Shown piece by piece: positions 49,306 to 58,578 of a DNA stretch of 64,000 nt. The DNA is from Stratiolaelaps scimitus (lineage: Eukaryota; Arthropoda; Arachnida; Mesostigmata; Laelapidae), in assembly GCA_019614645.1 (NCBI GenBank), contig JABWDB010000006.1, positions 868,001-932,000 on the forward strand, given 5' to 3'. Both the position numbers and the translations under genes were made by a program. Below the pieces are notes generated by a model. It saw nothing but the letters and a program-made list of their open reading frames with translations, was not told the DNA's origin and did not search any database. Position 1 is the stretch's first letter. The number at the start of each line of letters is the position of its first letter.

Positions 49306-52300
49306 ATGTTGACGTTATCTGATTTCATTTGTTGCCGGATCCTGATTAATTTGATCTATCAGCGAATCAATTACAAGCAGCCCATATACAATTCAATCTC
49401 ATTCATAGATCTCTTTTGGTATTGCGTTGTAGTTGCCTTGGTGTAAGCGCATTTCCTATCCAAAGCGGTTCTGGATGAATTTTTAGACACAGTGGAACCA
49501 GTTCCCGGTTCAAGATGCATGTCCGCATCTCAACCTTACCGGTATTTTGATATTTACTCATGTTTCCATAGACATAATACGTGCTTTTTTTTCAAAACGA
49601 TTATCCACATATGCCTTATCGTGAGGCAAGCCATTTGTTCTTCGTTCGAGAGTTGATATCCGTTTAAAGAAATGTTTACTTCAATTGGCGTAAATCATTT
49701 TTCTTGCGAAGCATAGTTCACGGTCCAGCATCTGTGAACAAATGCGTTTTGGTTTTGTTCCGCAATTCCCGTGTTTTGCTCACGTATTTCTTATCGTTTG
49801 CATTCGTAGTTTAGTTCTCTGGTCATGTACCCGACACCGGGTAGGCTGGGTGGAGATGTCGGCGCTCCTCTCCACGCGATTCTCACATCGATGAACGTCA
49901 CCTATGAGCTTCTCTTTCCGCGGGATCCCCAGAATTGGGGCATCTGTTTCACTAATGGAACGTGCGTTGGTCAGCTGGGTGACATCATGTCAGGGGTTCG
50001 TTGATCTTCTGTATATTATCTGCATGCTTATGGTGTTTATACATAGTCTTGTTGAAGTCAAGTATTGAGTAAGGCGTCCTTCTTGAGGGTCTTATTGAAG
50101 CAGATCTTTGACCATGCACGTAACAAGTTTAAAGTGGAAAATATATTTGCCTCTTGTATCAACGTTTACAACCTCATCTGGAACAAGTGATGCAGTGTAT
50201 TAGATAACGTCTGTGAAGATAGAGACCTAAAGGTACGTATTGTCCAGAGTACGATTAGGATGACTCAGGAACTTCTTTCCACTGAAAGGCTTCGATCAAA
50301 TAACACGACCAAATTAAGTAAGTCAAGCAAATCGTTCAGTATCGTCACACTAAAGAACATCTATCTCTCGGGGCAGAGCACCCAAACCGTGAATGAAGAG
50401 GCTTATTGTCATCCTTATGTATACGAATAATATAACACTCCTCCTGCAGCGCCTGTCCCTCGCCGTGCAGAGAGGCAATGCCATCGCCTTCCTCGGGACA
50501 TTGTCGTCCTCACCCTCCCCCCCCCCCCCCCCCATAATCCCTAGAAATCCCGCCCTACTGTATGTTTGAATAAATCGTGTTGAATATAACACTATATACA
50601 TGATTCAAGTATAATAACCAAGTATAATATATTTGCGTTGGGCTATTTTCTTGTAGTAGCTCAACTACATCCGAATATTCACTACTATGATGTTCCACGT
50701 TGATGTTTCGAATCTCCTCTAGCGAGCTGACATCGGCTCTGGACCTTTCGGAATGATCGAAATTGACATAGGAAAGTTCCACACGACGCCAGTTTCTGCT
50801 TTCGACGGCCTCGTTCCGATTACGGCGATTGTCACAACGCACGCGATTGATTCGAGTTCGTTCTTTCGTATGATCGACACTCTGGGATACATTATGCTTA
50901 TGCTGGTTGTTCTGTTTGTGCCTTTGGCCATTGTGCTGATGGAGGCAACGGTGCACGCGGCCAAGGATCATTCAGCTTGGACACCTCTACGGTACAGATA
51001 TGACTTCTACAATCTTGTCACAGCAACTCTGGCAGGGATATTTAGTGTTGGTAAGAAATTTTACCAGTTCTTTAATATAAACAAATATTTGTTAATGCAT
51101 TTTAACGTGTGCACGGAACATCCTTGGACCCTCTCCAGCAACCTGTTAATTACCTCGATGTTACATTTGTTTAGTTATAATCCAACCATAGCGTATAAAT
51201 CCGATAGGGAATAACTAAGGGACTACAAACGTGCTGAGGAATCAGTACATGGTCATCATGCCTTCGAGGTGGCGATACTTTTGATTCAATTATTAAAACA
51301 TTGTTCGTTAGAAAAGCTTGCTGATTCCATCAAGTCCACTTCACCAATTTGAGTAGAATAAAATATAGACTAATTTAAGTCGACTGTATTTAACTGCGTT
51401 TAGCCTCGAAGCCAGTACTCCTTCAATGTTCGTCGTCTCGTCTGGCTCTAGCCACCTTCGCACTTATGGAGACGGTTATGACCATCACATTCTCAGGAGT
51501 CATTATGGTAAGTGGTGATACTGACATTGCAAGCTAGACCAAACCAATAGCATTGGCTTAGAATCCAACATCTCCCTGCACACAGGTACAGTAGACGAAG
51601 CACTAATGAAGTAATTTCCGGCGAAAAACCGCTGTTTGACAGCCTGAAAAAGTAAAAACAAAGTTTCTGCCAATGTTTTGCCGCAACACTCATAAACGTA
51701 CGTACGGTTGGCTTACTATTGGGTTGACCCAAAATAATGCACATATAAATTTCCGTATCGGCTAAACTAAGAAAGTTAAAGAGTAAGGCAGAGAATAAGC
51801 AAAGGCAGGTCCTCATAGTAATACCTAAAGGTTAAGAGCTGAGGTCATATAGGGGAACAGCTGAGGGTCAGCTCGAAAAAAAAAAAGAAAAGTAAGTTAA
51901 AACAAAGATTTTTTAATATGAGCTAGAGGTATGCACCCCTTTATTTATACACAGGTCCCAGAGTTCTGGCAACCTTTTAACGGGTAGGTATGCACCATTT
52001 CTATTACCATTTATAACTTCGTTATTTGAGACCTCTCGGAGTAAGTCGATGTTTGCATACATTTTGCCACCTATAGCCCTCTCTAATCGATCGAAGCAAC
52101 TATAGTCACACGGGCTTAAACCGGGGAATGGGGGGGGGGGTGATGCCATCGCTCAATCTTGTTGGCTTTAAGCCACGATCTAATTTCGTTGCTACGATGT
52201 GCCCTAGCACTGTCATCCAGCCACACTCGGTACCTCCTATTGCCATGCCAATTATTCATGAGTCCCTTCAAGAACTCGAGATATCGAGCCGAGTCCATTT

Positions 52301-55256
52301 TTTGTTTTGGGCCCAACATCCCGTAGCAGCAAATTCCGTTGAAATCCATGTCAAGTGCTACCATTAGTTTAGGCGCGAGTCTATTTGGTAGTGCTACCGC
52401 CATTGCCTGTTCACCTGGTTGTAGCCACTGTTTCACTTAATCTTTTTCCGGTCCCCTATACAGGTTGACCCATGTCTCGTCCACTGCAACGATATGCTCT
52501 AAGCGACTCAGTTGGCCAGGACCGAGTTAATAAGGGACCCATTTTGCACTATTTTTCTGCATCCTCAGATTATTTTTAATAATTCGACGACCATACTTCA
52601 CGAGGCACGCCAATTTTGACCGACAAAGTCGTCAATGACCAAACTCCAGTTTGCTCAAAAGCTTTTTCGATTATCTCGATCCTTTCGTCCAATTGAGATT
52701 CGGGAAGAATTCGGCGGATGACGATACGAGTCTCATTATTTTTGGGTAATAATAATAATAATGCAAACATGCGTTTTCAACATATCCCTAATATTTAGGG
52801 ATATGTTGAAAACGCATGTTTGCATCAAACAATATACATGTGACAGGATATCCAGAACCACGAAGACTCACGCTTGATATCCTCAAATAGGCGTCAATCA
52901 TGGTGAAGTCACCAACGCCTCGTATTGAGACACTCCAGGATTTGGCGGATGCGACTCACGTCAGGCCACTTGCCGCTGAGGGAACCTTGGTTACAGACGT
53001 ACTACGAGTAGGTGCCTTCTCGACTCTATACAGTAGGATGAATTTATTACCATTTTTCATTTTCACATTCAGCACAATTTTCAAAACGTGCTGCATAGTA
53101 GATCGTAGAAAAATTAGGATAATTTCCTTCGTAAAATGAGGAGGTGTGTAAAAGGTTGTACTGCCGGGACCAAGTGACTGTCACTACTCTCGAGAGCCAT
53201 CCGACTCCAGCCGGAGTCGGAAGGCTAATCCCGTATTGACGTCTGTTATATTTTACATGCACCCTTGCCCAATCGTAGCAATCAGTCCATTTCGTCACAT
53301 CTCCTCCAAAAGGCTTATTTAAGAAATTCTCTCCTCCAAATTGATTTTGAAATCAGAAGAACGGCTAACCGTGTGAAGTGAATTATTTTTCAAACATGTT
53401 TCCTAAAATTGTGATGTGGTGAGTACCAGATTCATGAGCGCGAGCAACATATCAGAGTGCAGGGAAACACAGTTCGCCCTGGTCTGTTGACTTCTATCGG
53501 TATCGGCAAATACATCCGAATAGTAACAAAGCTCTGTCCGGGAACACACCTATAAGCTCCTCAACGCGCCGCTACAAATCGTTATGCTGGAGATCACTAA
53601 TGTTCATTGCAGCCCCACTTTGAAAATAATAATTTTCCTCTCTTGAATTTGCTAGGGTTCCCATTACCACGATTTTCCGAAATCAATCACTTATTTATTC
53701 ATAAAATCAATCACTTATATACAGCAATTTGACTTAACGCAAGTGTATGCTTGCTGGTGACCATCTCGCTTTGAAAATCGTTTTTCGAAATTACTCTGCA
53801 ACAACTTGACCTCCTCGGTAAAATCATTCATAAGCGACACGATGCATGTTACTAGGAATAAAACAGTGGCTAACGCGGTACTTGTATCGCTATGATATCA
53901 CTCACATAGTGAAGTTCCAGCCTAAACAGAGCTTTCCACTACCTATCCTACAGTCTGTTGATGATCCCCGATACCATAAAATCTATCAACGAGCAGAGCG
54001 ACTGGGTTTAAGCTCATCTAGCAGTCTACTATCGCAGGAATCGATGGATCAAGTCGTTAACGGAACCGCGTCACACTTTTTCAGGTTGGTTTGTTGGCTT
54101 ACTTCCCGCAAGCACCTCATTACGTTGGGGAGGCACGCCATTTACGAAGAATTAATCTATTTTATTAGAAATGTCACACGGTTAGAGTGAAACTAACCAG
54201 AACCGTAAAGTAAGATGTTTGCTCAAAAACAACTTCGCCGAGGTTTGTCAATCTGCGATCATGTGATTAGAGTCGGATAACTGCATGTTCCAGGGATGTG
54301 CATCGCGAGACTGAATTAATATCTTAGCCGTAGTGTAACCGTCGGGGTGACCTTCATTATATATGAGACTCTAGGCGGTGCAAGCATCCGCCCAGCGCCG
54401 CGATCAAAACTGAATGCGGAGCACACCTAAATATTATAAATAAGCTAACATGTCGAGTAATCGCCTATGCTTTAACCTCCCAAAACGAGTGTAGCAACCT
54501 TCAGTGCATTTAATATTCTGTTGTTTTCAGTTGTGTCACCTCGAAGCTCTTTTTAGCGCCGTCGTTCAAACGGTATAAGGGCAAGGCGTGGCTGTTCTGC
54601 GGGTCGGAGCCTGCAATGGAATATCTATACTCGAGCTACTTTTCGAAGAGTCTCGATTCCAGTTTCGTTGCTGAGGCGCTGACTCGGTTCGTACACTCGT
54701 TGCGTGTTACTCACACATTATTGCGTCTGTAACAGCAGTAGGTATTACTGAAATAACCCTGTTATTCAGGTTCATGTACAAGCGTCTTGATCCCTAAGGA
54801 CTTGGGGTAATTGTAGCTCTACAACTCATTTTCATTTTAAATGATTTTGCGCATTATTATTGTTATTATTATTATTATTATTAGAATATATGACGTGAAC
54901 CGCACCTATTACACTATTTAAAACTCTTCTGTTTGCTCCTAAATCGGGTCGTGGGGCTCTCGAGGTTCTAATAGAACCCCCGTTTGTGTATCACTCTATT
55001 TAGATATCAGTGGACGATCGATATGCCCAGCCGATGGATTCATCCCTTCATGCTTGATGCTATAGAAGACGAGTTTTACACGAACAAGGCGAAAACAACC
55101 AGCTCCAGTGGCAATGCCCTCACGGTGAAAGAGCTCGAAGGGGTTGCTGTGGCTTGCGCCGGATTGTATGCTCTTTCGCTTGCAACACTTCTCCTTGAAG
55201 TCATGCTGTATCATATGCGAAAGTACTACCTTAAGTACTACCACTTCGGTGCTTGA
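49306..55256 (+). CDS. ionotropic receptor-like gene IR-B, nine exons, 488 aa
   Basis: Paralogue of IR-A in opposite orientation. Exons: 49306-49442, 49487-49541, 49810-49995, 50723-51050, 51404-51507, 52891-53007, 53954-54084, 54531-54686, 55004-55256. Exon lengths equal those of IR-A (137, 55, 186, 328, 104, 117, 131, 156), apart from the last, which extends six codons further at the C-terminus. Domain order is the same: S1, M1, pore helix, pore-lining helix ending TITFSGVIMA, S2, final helix. No stop or frameshift lies in the spliced frame; a TAG directly before exon 6 (52888-52890) is part of the splice acceptor, which matches the acceptor position in IR-A. Intron 5 is enlarged by a mariner, intron 3 by a short retroposon. 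The gene therefore appears potentially functional. Residues 310-352 differ strongly from IR-A. Confidence 0.85.
50440..50582 (+). mobile_element. short retroposon, shorter copy, 11-base TSD
   Basis: A 143-base insert in intron 3 of IR-B is flanked by AATATAACACT at 50429-50439 and 50583-50593. The matching position of IR-A (near 46,525-46,540) has a single copy of that 11-mer, an empty site, so the insertion postdates the duplication. The copy begins at CCTCCTGCAGCG, 24 bases into the longer copy at 42157-42323, contains a pure C run at about 50517-50534, and ends after GAATAAATCG. Confidence 0.9.
51719..52752 (-). mobile_element. mariner copy 2 inside intron 5 of IR-B, with nested SINE
   Basis: The left TIR reads TTGGGTTGACCCAAAATAAT from 51719, directly after a TA at 51717-51718. 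The right end (CATTATTTTTGGGTAA, to about 52752) is a decayed complement of it. Inside, from the left, are a SINE-A copy, then the transposase pseudogene. The same intron of IR-A (45606-44974) is short and lacks the element, so it was inserted after the duplication or removed from one copy. Confidence 0.8.
51782..51886 (+). mobile_element. SINE-A fragment nested in mariner copy 2
   Basis: GAGTAAGGCAGAGAATAAGC through GCAGGTCCTCATAGTAATAC and CCTAAAGGTTAAGAGCTGAG to AGCTCGAAAAAA matches the 3' half of the SINE-A unit at 57,127-57,237 almost base for base. It ends in an A-rich tail. Its position between the mariner TIR and transposase shows that the SINE is the younger insertion. Confidence 0.8.
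51922..52770 (-). pseudogene. mariner transposase (DD34D), N-terminally deleted
   Basis: The recognisable part starts at PESQLDERIEIIEKAFEQTG (second HTH region), continues to the first catalytic Asp (VALDMDFNG), the second (LDDSARAH), and the third in SPDLSPCDYGCF. Counting 34 residues between the second and third aspartates gives the DD34D signature of true mariners. The first HTH is missing, a stop and frame change lie after REVWSSNY, and another frame change sits in the PPYSP motif where a G/C run has expanded. Dead copy. Confidence 0.8.
52761..52825. repeat. 65-base perfect palindrome with 3-base loop
   Basis: Arms 52761-52791 and 52795-52825 are exact reverse complements of 31 bases around TAT. 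The inner end is CCCTAA TAT TTAGGG. It sits in intron 5 of IR-B, just outside the mariner right end and 65 bases before the exon 6 acceptor; IR-A lacks it. It would fold into a strong RNA hairpin on either strand. Possibilities: a foldback mini-element, two fused TIRs, or a small-RNA hairpin. Confidence 0.9.
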
Positions 55257-56956
55257 TACTTTAGCGTGGATTTTTTACTTCAGTTGTGGCTGTAGGAACT
55301 CTATCAGCTATCATTGTTATTCCTTCAGAGGTTTCTTTACCTAAGCTCGCCATACCTCTTTGTTCTCTCTTGACAATATTAACTACTTTGTCCTTATCCA
55401 CTAAAAGCCTTGGACCTTGAAGACCCGGGCCGTGGTTTGGACTTTATTTAATTATTACTTCAAAGCAAGGCTTGCAGGGACAACTTGCGGTTCATTTCTC
55501 GGTAGTCCTTCCGGTTCATCCTCTCGTCGAGTCTCTTCGGACGCACTCGATATCGAGCGAGGTATCAGTTCTTGCTGTTTCCCTGTGCTTGACCGCGTAT
55601 CAGCGCCTGCTCTACGTCCATCTGTTCGCCTGACAAGTTTTGAGATTCTAACTATTTATAGTGTCCGTCAGATCGCTAATGTGTGTTGCTGATTGTCTTC
55701 CAGCACCATCTAGGTTACCCACCCACGAGGCGCTACACTTTGTCCAGAGGGATAGTTTGAACGACACCGAGCGTGGACTTCGAACTTAGGGGCTTCCAAT
55801 TATATTATTATGTGTTAGCTTGGCCGATGAGATCAATGTCCTTGTTATATAAGGGCGACTGCTAATTAGGTCGCAGAATTGCTTTCTTGTAATACGTTTG
55901 CATTACCGTACAAAGGCTATCTGTATATAATAGTTATAAACGGCAATCGACTTGAGGAGAAAATAAAAATGTCAACCTCAAAACATCTACCTATTATTCA
56001 CTGCACTCTATTACCTCTGGTCGTATATACCCCGTATCTACCCTCGGTCAGTCAAAGTACCCCTGCTGTTTCCATTATATCGATTTTATTGGCATGTTCA
56101 CGATCGCTGATATTGTATTGTATAGCATTGTATTAACATGCAAACCTTTGGTGCTTTTGGAACGTAGATCAGTGCAAAAACGCTCTGTCTCACTCTGGCA
56201 ATCCAATTTGCGAGATCTAGTACCTTGAGTCCGATGTCGACTCTGGGTTCGGGATTCAGTTTGTTTCATGCTTATTGAAAATATTTTTAGCTTGATCAGA
56301 AATGCTACTATCATATAATAAATTAGAAATAGGCCGTATGATCATAAACCACATACATTATAATTGTCGAAGATCATTAAGGTATGTAATTGGTGAACAT
56401 GTTCAAGCAATATTTTTGTGGTCGCACGTTTGCCTCACGTACCCATGGATCACCTGGGGGGAACTTGGTTGGCATATATCAGTGTATATATTCTAGCGTG
56501 ATCATGTTAAACAGCACCGATTGATCTTTTCGTAGCTTGCTGTATCTCTATTTACAGCGGGTATAGGAGCACATCAAGTTGAGTGCATAACTGCAAGATT
56601 GGAAGTCCACAAATTATTATATTTGGTGCCCTTATACCTTTCGAGGCGGTGATTATCGACCCAATTTTCTTATAAATTTGAGGTGAGTGCTGAGTTAGTT
56701 TGCACGTTATCCTAATATAATTCTGCTATCAGTACGTCGTTATATTAATTTTTGGTAAATGCAAATAAATGCACCTCACTTCCATTTTATTTGGGTTGCA
56801 CAACAATTTTTGAAATCGTAGTGTTCACTAACAAACCAAAATTCATAACAGTACATTTTGGCGACATCGACACCGTCTGCCATAGCTCCATTTGTTTATT
56901 TCATGAAAGCAGTCAACACCACCGATCATCGGCTTTGTTGTTTGTTGTCAACTGTT
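55257..56956. other. intergenic, IR-B 3' flank
   Basis: Presumably begins with the IR-B 3' UTR. No gene is recognised; the open frames at 55417-55692 and 55879-56136 have no domain features. From 56,140 onwards the sequence is AT-rich with no structure that I can name. Confidence 0.45.
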
Positions 56957-57006
56957 TTTCGAGCCGACCCTCAGCTGTTCCCCTATATGACAGGCCTCAG
57001 CTCTTA
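56957..57006 (-). mobile_element. SINE-A 3' fragment, inverted
   Basis: The plus strand reads TTTTTCGAGCCGACCCTCAG, CTGTTCCCCTATATGACAGG and CCTCAGCTCTTA, the complement of the SINE-A tail. It is joined directly to the head of the full-length SINE-A that starts at about 57004. Confidence 0.75.
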
Positions 57007-57237
57007 GTGGTGAGCGTCTTAGACTACTAGACCGGAGGGACACGTGTGTGTTGGGTTCAAATCCAGTCAGACGCGGAGAATCTTTGGAGTTCTTTATCAT
57101 CTTTATCTGAGGATTCTTGTCAGGTACAAGTAAGGCAGAGAATAAGCAAAGGTGGCCCCGACAGGTCCTCATAGTAATACCTAAAGGTTAAGAGAGGCCT
57201 GTCAGATAGGGGAACAGCTGAGGGTCAGCTCGAAAAA
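57004..57237 (+). mobile_element. full-length SINE-A (tRNA-derived)
   Basis: Best copy of the family. The tRNA-like head has TTAGTGGTGAGCGTC (A-box region), an anticodon-arm-like CTAGACCGGAGGG, and the B box GGGTTCAAATCC at 57053-57064. The body follows: TTCTTTATCATCTTTATCTG, CAGGTACAAGTAAGGCAGAG, GCAAAGGTGGCCCCGACAGG, TAATACCTAAAGG, AGATAGGGGAACAGCTGAGG, ending in AGCTCGAAAAA. About 234 bases. Mobilisation would depend on a LINE; which one is unknown, and the LINE tail in this window does not share an obvious 3' end with it. Confidence 0.8.
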
Positions 57238-57333
57238 CAGGCCTCAGCTCTTAACCTTTTCGGTATTACTATGAGGACCTCTCGGAGCCACCTTTGCTTA
57301 TTTTCTTTCTTACTCGTACCTGGCAAGAATCGT
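57238..57333 (-). mobile_element. SINE-A fragment, inverted
   Basis: The plus strand reads CAGGCCTCAGCTCTTAACCT, TTTCGGTATTACTATGAGGA, CCACCTTTGCTTATTTTC and TACTCGTACCTGGCAAGAAT, the complement of the SINE-A body. It lies immediately against the A-rich tail of the full copy, producing a strong inverted repeat (57,127-57,333). Confidence 0.8.
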
Positions 57334-58578
57334 ACCTGTTTTTTGTTATCGGCCGTTTCGAGGATCGCCCTTATACCACCATAAACAGAAACCTTCCACC
57401 GCTGGTGAGCCAAACATGCCGATACAGGAAGCTTATTGATCCATCTAGTATAAATTGAACTGAAACCTGAATCGGACAGTTTATAAATGATCCATATAGT
57501 ATAGATATGCTTGCTTGTTCGAATCAAGGTAATGTTCAATTTAATTGAAATTGAATACACCAAACAGAACGGCACAATAACTGCTCTTGTCCGGTTGAAA
57601 ACATCATCGGATTAGAGTCAGGTCTCCACTCATGCAAACATACGATACGACTATGCAAAACAATTCGCCACTCTAAGCTCAGTGTCTGCTGTGACTAGCC
57701 TCCAGGAGATGTGGATTGTTCCTTTTGACATGTGTCGTAGTAACGAGACCATACCGAATTGAAGTGCCGAGAAATGCCTGCCTATGTACGAAGGGCTGGG
57801 AGGGGCCTCTAGCAGCAAACGAAAGCCCACTTCAGATAGGAATCGACACCATTTGTATCGAATAATAACAAAGTTCAGCTATTTGGTTTTAATATGAATT
57901 TCTGGAATACGTATTCGACATAGGGTGTCTTTTGTGTGAAAACCTAACCGTAGAGCACGTCATACCGGGGCCCGCGGACGAGACTCATACGATACAGATC
58001 GTACGGACCAATAACGACGCCAGTTTCCTAATTTTAGACTAAACTTTTTTTTATGCTACAAAACCCGAAATGCGTAATCGATTCTGATGTGGACCGCACA
58101 AACCCTCATGACCTTAAAAAAACGGGCATCGGAATTGCAGTCAAATCACCAACGAAGCTCTAACGATCAGAGAGACATAAGCTAGTAAACACGAACCTCC
58201 TTTCGCGCTGGCGGTCGTGCATTAGACAACACATGCGCTAGATAAAGACCTTTCCTACATAGGCCGCCTCGTGGCACAAGGATGATGCCTGTGCGTTATT
58301 GCACTATTGGACACCAGTGGCAGGTATATATTTTGGCCGTTTTTACGAGCTCCTCATGAAATGTGCAAAATGCATCTACAAAATATTCGATCGGTCTGTC
58401 CCTGCAAAATGAGAATAATACGGAAACGCTCCATTATACCATGGCGTTGAATGGGCTGAAATGTTCTGCCGTAATCGTGTCTAGACTATCTGTTTCTTGT
58501 GACAGCCGGATTTGATCGCGGTGGATTGTGTATCGTTGTTCGAAGCGAACTATAATCTAGGAAAGCTGGCGTGACGCG
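57334..58578. other. intergenic, 5' flank of the 668-codon ORF
   Basis: No gene or repeat recognised. AT-rich compared with the ORF that follows. A TAG lies 21 bases before the start codon in the same frame, so the ORF does not extend upstream. The bases just before it include a small palindrome, GTTCGAAGCGAAC at about 58537-58549. Confidence 0.5.

Larger units (their letters stand above)
42500..55256. repeat. large inverted duplication containing IR-A and IR-B
   Basis: Left arm about 42,500-47,992, right arm about 48,961-55,256, spacer about 970 bases. The arms are reverse complements across exons and most introns; the inner ends match as GTGTTAGGTTAT, GATACGCTTCTTGCATCTAT (47,957-47,991) against its complement near 48,961-49,000. 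Differences in arm length come from insertions: a mariner and a short retroposon in the right arm. The outermost left part is less similar. Confidence 0.9.

Noticed and set aside
46143..50971. Open frames antisense to IR-A and IR-B exons and 5' regions, conserved between the arms
   Set aside because: Their conservation follows from the inverted duplication and the coding strand opposite; they are shadows.
52888..52890. Apparent premature TAG in the S2 region of IR-B
   Set aside because: It is the AG acceptor immediately before exon 6; the IR-A acceptor (AACAG) is at the same place and the splice phase fits.
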